Assembly (NCBI GenBank): GCA_017958585.1
Contig: JAGDCK010000073.1
Location: 1 to 8,176, forward strand
DNA: 8,176 nt
Source of the DNA: Lachnospiraceae bacterium
GTDB lineage: Bacteria > Bacillota > Clostridia > Lachnospirales > Lachnospiraceae
Direction of reading: 5' to 3'
A program made the position numbers and the translations under genes. Below are positions 6,640-8,176 of the stretch, piece by piece (positions within the stretch are counted from its first letter, which is position 1; the number at the start of each line of letters is the position of its first letter). The notes beneath the pieces were generated by a model. That model did no database searches. It was not told the origin of the DNA and saw only the letters and a list, made by a program, of their open reading frames with translations.

Positions 6640-7950
6640 ATGGAAGAAAACGAAATTTATGACTACAACACTCAAAAAGTGACATATACCCCGGACGACG
6701 AGGAAAGAGAGAAAAAGAAAGCTCTTAAAAAGGCAAAGAACAAGGGTATTTTGATAGGTGTCTCCGTGACTGCCTGCATATGCCTGTTATTAGTCCTTGT
6801 ATTCCTCCTTCTGGATGTTTTTTACTACGGCGGAGGGCTTTTTAGAAGCACCAAGAGCGGAGATGGCTTTGCTCTTTCCGAGAATGCTGACAGCAAGATC
6901 TCTCTCATCGGGGATCTGGTAAAAGACTATTATTACCTTGACGAAGTGACGGATGAACAGCTTGAAGAGGGTATCTACAAGGGAATGATAGAGTCCCTGG
7001 ATGACATCTATTCGGAGTACTATACAGCCGAGGAACTCACAAATCTCATGCAGGATACGGAGGGTATCTACTACGGCATAGGAGCCTATGTAAGCATTGA
7101 CACCGTGACGAGCCTTCCAAAGATCGCCAGCGTCATAGCGGGAGCCCCTGCAGAGACTGCGGATCTTCGCCCGGACGACATAATCTATGCCGTGGATGGC
7201 ACAGAGACCTACGGAATGGAGCTTGAGGAAGTGGTCTCCATGATAAAAGGTCCCGAGGGAACAGAAGTGATACTCACCATTGTAAGAAGCGGTGAGAGAG
7301 ACTATATGGAAGTACCCGTTGTGAGGGCAAAAGTTGAAAGCCCCACAGTAAAATATGAGATGCTTGATGACGAGAAGGGATATATTTCCATTTCGGAGTT
7401 TGACGAGGTAACTGCGGATCAGTTTGCAGACGCCCTCGCCACACTTAAGGGAAATGATATGAAGGGTCTCATAATAGATCTTCGTGCAAATCCCGGAGGA
7501 AATCTTGACACGGTTGTCAGAATTGCAAGGATGATCCTGCCCGAGGGCATAATCGTCTACACCGAGGACAAGGCCGGAAACAGAGTTGATTATTCCTGCG
7601 ACGGTTCAAAGGAACTGGATGTTCCGTTGGTGGTTTTGGTTGACGGAAATTCCGCCAGTGCTTCAGAGATCCTGGCAGGAGCCATAAAGGATTACGAAAA
7701 GGGAACTCTTGTGGGTACCACCACCTACGGCAAAGGAATCGTGCAGCAGATCGTTCCCCTGTCCGACGGCTCGGCGGTAAAGATCACTGTAAGCGCCTAC
7801 TATACGCCAAACGGTATCAACATCCACGGCACCGGCATAGAGCCCGACGTGGAGATCGACTTTGACAGCGAAGCTTACTACGACAGCGAGGAGCCCGTGG
7901 ACAACCAGCTTGAGAAGGCAAAGGAAATCCTGGACGGGGCTATAAAGTGA
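6640..7950 (+). CDS. Membrane-anchored S41 carboxyl-terminal processing protease (CtpA/CtpB-like)
   Basis: This is a 436-residue serine protease acting outside the membrane. A charged cytoplasmic tail (1-36) precedes a single membrane anchor (about 37-62). Residues about 85-140 are the helical N-terminal part, about 143-228 a PDZ domain with SVIAGAPAETADLRPDDII, and about 240-405 the S41 core. The catalytic dyad is S340 in NSASASE and K365 in TTYGKGIVQQ, spaced 25 residues as in CtpB and Prc, with supporting Q369. The substrate-side motif LRANPGGNL (281-289) is also intact. Known relatives trim or degrade proteins from their C-terminus: CtpB acts in sporulation signalling, and Prc or CtpA remove murein hydrolases in Gram-negative bacteria. 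Position 15 bases after the M23 gene suggests it tunes that hydrolase or another wall enzyme (inference). GGAGA lies 4 bases before the ATG. It is the last gene before the terminator. Confidence 0.95.
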   Translation: MEENEIYDYNTQKVTYTPDDEEREKKKALKKAKNKGILIGVSVTACICLLLVLVFLLLDVFYYGGGLFRSTKSGDGFALSENADSKISLIGDLVKDYYYLDEVTDEQLEEGIYKGMIESLDDIYSEYYTAEELTNLMQDTEGIYYGIGAYVSIDTVTSLPKIASVIAGAPAETADLRPDDIIYAVDGTETYGMELEEVVSMIKGPEGTEVILTIVRSGERDYMEVPVVRAKVESPTVKYEMLDDEKGYISISEFDEVTADQFADALATLKGNDMKGLIIDLRANPGGNLDTVVRIARMILPEGIIVYTEDKAGNRVDYSCDGSKELDVPLVVLVDGNSASASEILAGAIKDYEKGTLVGTTTYGKGIVQQIVPLSDGSAVKITVSAYYTPNGINIHGTGIEPDVEIDFDSEAYYDSEEPVDNQLEKAKEILDGAIK

Positions 7951-7959
7951 TCAAAAGGA

Positions 7960-7990
7960 ATCGGAATAAAGTAATCGGAATAAAGTAATC
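7960..7990 (+). repeat. 14-bp tandem repeat just after the S41 gene
   Basis: ATCGGAATAAAGTA occurs twice head to tail (7960-7973, 7974-7987), followed by a partial third copy ATC. A related ATAAAGTGATC overlaps the S41 stop codon (7942-7952), so ATAAAGTRATC occurs three times within 49 bases. The cause may be replication slippage; a protein-binding role cannot be judged. Confidence 0.75.
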
Positions 7991-7998
7991 AGTACAAA

Positions 7999-8020
7999 TT
8001 GATTAAGATAAACTAATCAA
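7999..8020. repeat. AT-rich inverted repeat in the 3' intergenic region
   Basis: TTGATTA (7999-8005) and TAATCAA (8014-8020) are exact reverse complements around an 8-base spacer. The palindrome GATTAATC (8025-8032) follows. No T-tract follows directly, so it is not a terminator; function unknown. Confidence 0.45.
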
Positions 8021-8050
8021 AATAGATTAATCAGAATATGTTTTAAATGG

Positions 8051-8084
8051 CGGATGAAACTCATAAAAGTGTTTCATCCGTTTT
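8051..8084 (+). terminator. Intrinsic terminator of the ftsEX operon
   Basis: A perfect 10-bp stem, CGGATGAAAC (8051-8060) with GTTTCATCCG (8071-8080), encloses a 10-base loop and is followed by TTTT. It lies 100 bases after the S41 stop and is the first convincing terminator after the one at 2417-2450. Confidence 0.85.
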
Positions 8085-8086
8085 GC

Positions 8087-8126
8087 TTACTTTATAGGAA
8101 ATTCCTCCGAATTTCCTATAAAGTAA
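8087..8126. repeat. Long near-perfect palindrome (18-bp arms, 4-base loop)
   Basis: Bases 8087-8104 and 8109-8126 are exact reverse complements (core TACTTTATAGGAAATT) with loop CTCC. It starts two bases after the terminator T-tract and could act as a second, bidirectional structure, but no long T-run follows. Such length is far beyond chance for this position. It may be one end of a dispersed intergenic repeat or small non-autonomous mobile element (inference). Confidence 0.75.
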
Positions 8127-8176
8127 AAAGCGCTCCGCTAAGGATGCGCACTCGCGCGAGAAGAAGATTGTTGCTA
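8127..8176. other. GC-rich structured sequence cut by the right window edge
   Basis: After AT-rich DNA the sequence turns abruptly GC-rich. GCGCTCC (8130-8136) can pair with GGA-T-GCGC (8142-8149) with one bulged base and a 5-base loop, and CTCGCGCGAG (8151-8160) is a perfect 10-base palindrome. The following AGAAGAAGATTG reads like the left arm of a further stem, but the window ends. No open frame with a ribosome site is visible. Confidence 0.5.

Noticed and set aside
7960..7990. CRISPR-like repeats
   Set aside because: The 14-bp units are directly adjacent with no spacers and only two full copies exist.
7951..8050. Small gene in the AT-rich spacer after the S41 gene
   Set aside because: No start codon with a ribosome site and no open frame of useful length; the repeats explain the sequence better.

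Overview
The window reads as a chromosomal segment of a Gram-positive clostridial bacterium, most likely a Lachnospiraceae-type Firmicute (inference). The reasons are moderate GC content, purine-rich ribosome sites before almost every start, intrinsic terminators, and a gene order (PucR/CdaR-type regulator, ftsE, ftsX, coiled-coil M23 hydrolase, S41 protease) that I associate with that group from memory. All genes lie on the plus strand. There is no tRNA, rRNA, CRISPR array or insertion sequence that I can support.

Layout. Positions 1-2372 hold a two-gene envelope unit. The first gene is cut by the left edge and encodes a large, acidic, beta-rich protein of no family I recognise. Fourteen bases later comes a secreted protein with two C-terminal LysM domains. 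A strong intrinsic terminator at 2417-2450 closes this unit. The intergenic region to 2623 carries nested inverted repeats and a weak promoter-like sequence.

Positions 2624-7950 hold five tightly packed genes with gaps of 24, -11, 22 and 15 bases, presumably one operon. They encode a PucR/CdaR-family HTH regulator, FtsE, FtsX, a secreted coiled-coil M23 endopeptidase with intact zinc ligands, and a membrane-anchored S41 (CtpA/CtpB-like) serine protease with PDZ domain and intact Ser/Lys dyad. The likely shared job is controlled peptidoglycan cutting during division or growth. FtsE ATP hydrolysis, transmitted through FtsX, would act on the coiled coil of the M23 enzyme, and the S41 protease may adjust hydrolase levels outside the membrane. 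That last role is inference.

Positions 7951-8176 are non-coding and unusually structured: a 14-bp tandem repeat, an AT-rich inverted repeat, an intrinsic terminator, an 18-bp near-perfect palindrome, and a GC-rich pair of hairpins cut by the right edge. This may be the start of a dispersed intergenic repeat.

Most of the window is a recognisable cell-wall module. The least explained parts are the first gene, the N-terminal domain of the LysM protein, the possible operator before the regulator, and the structured 3' end.
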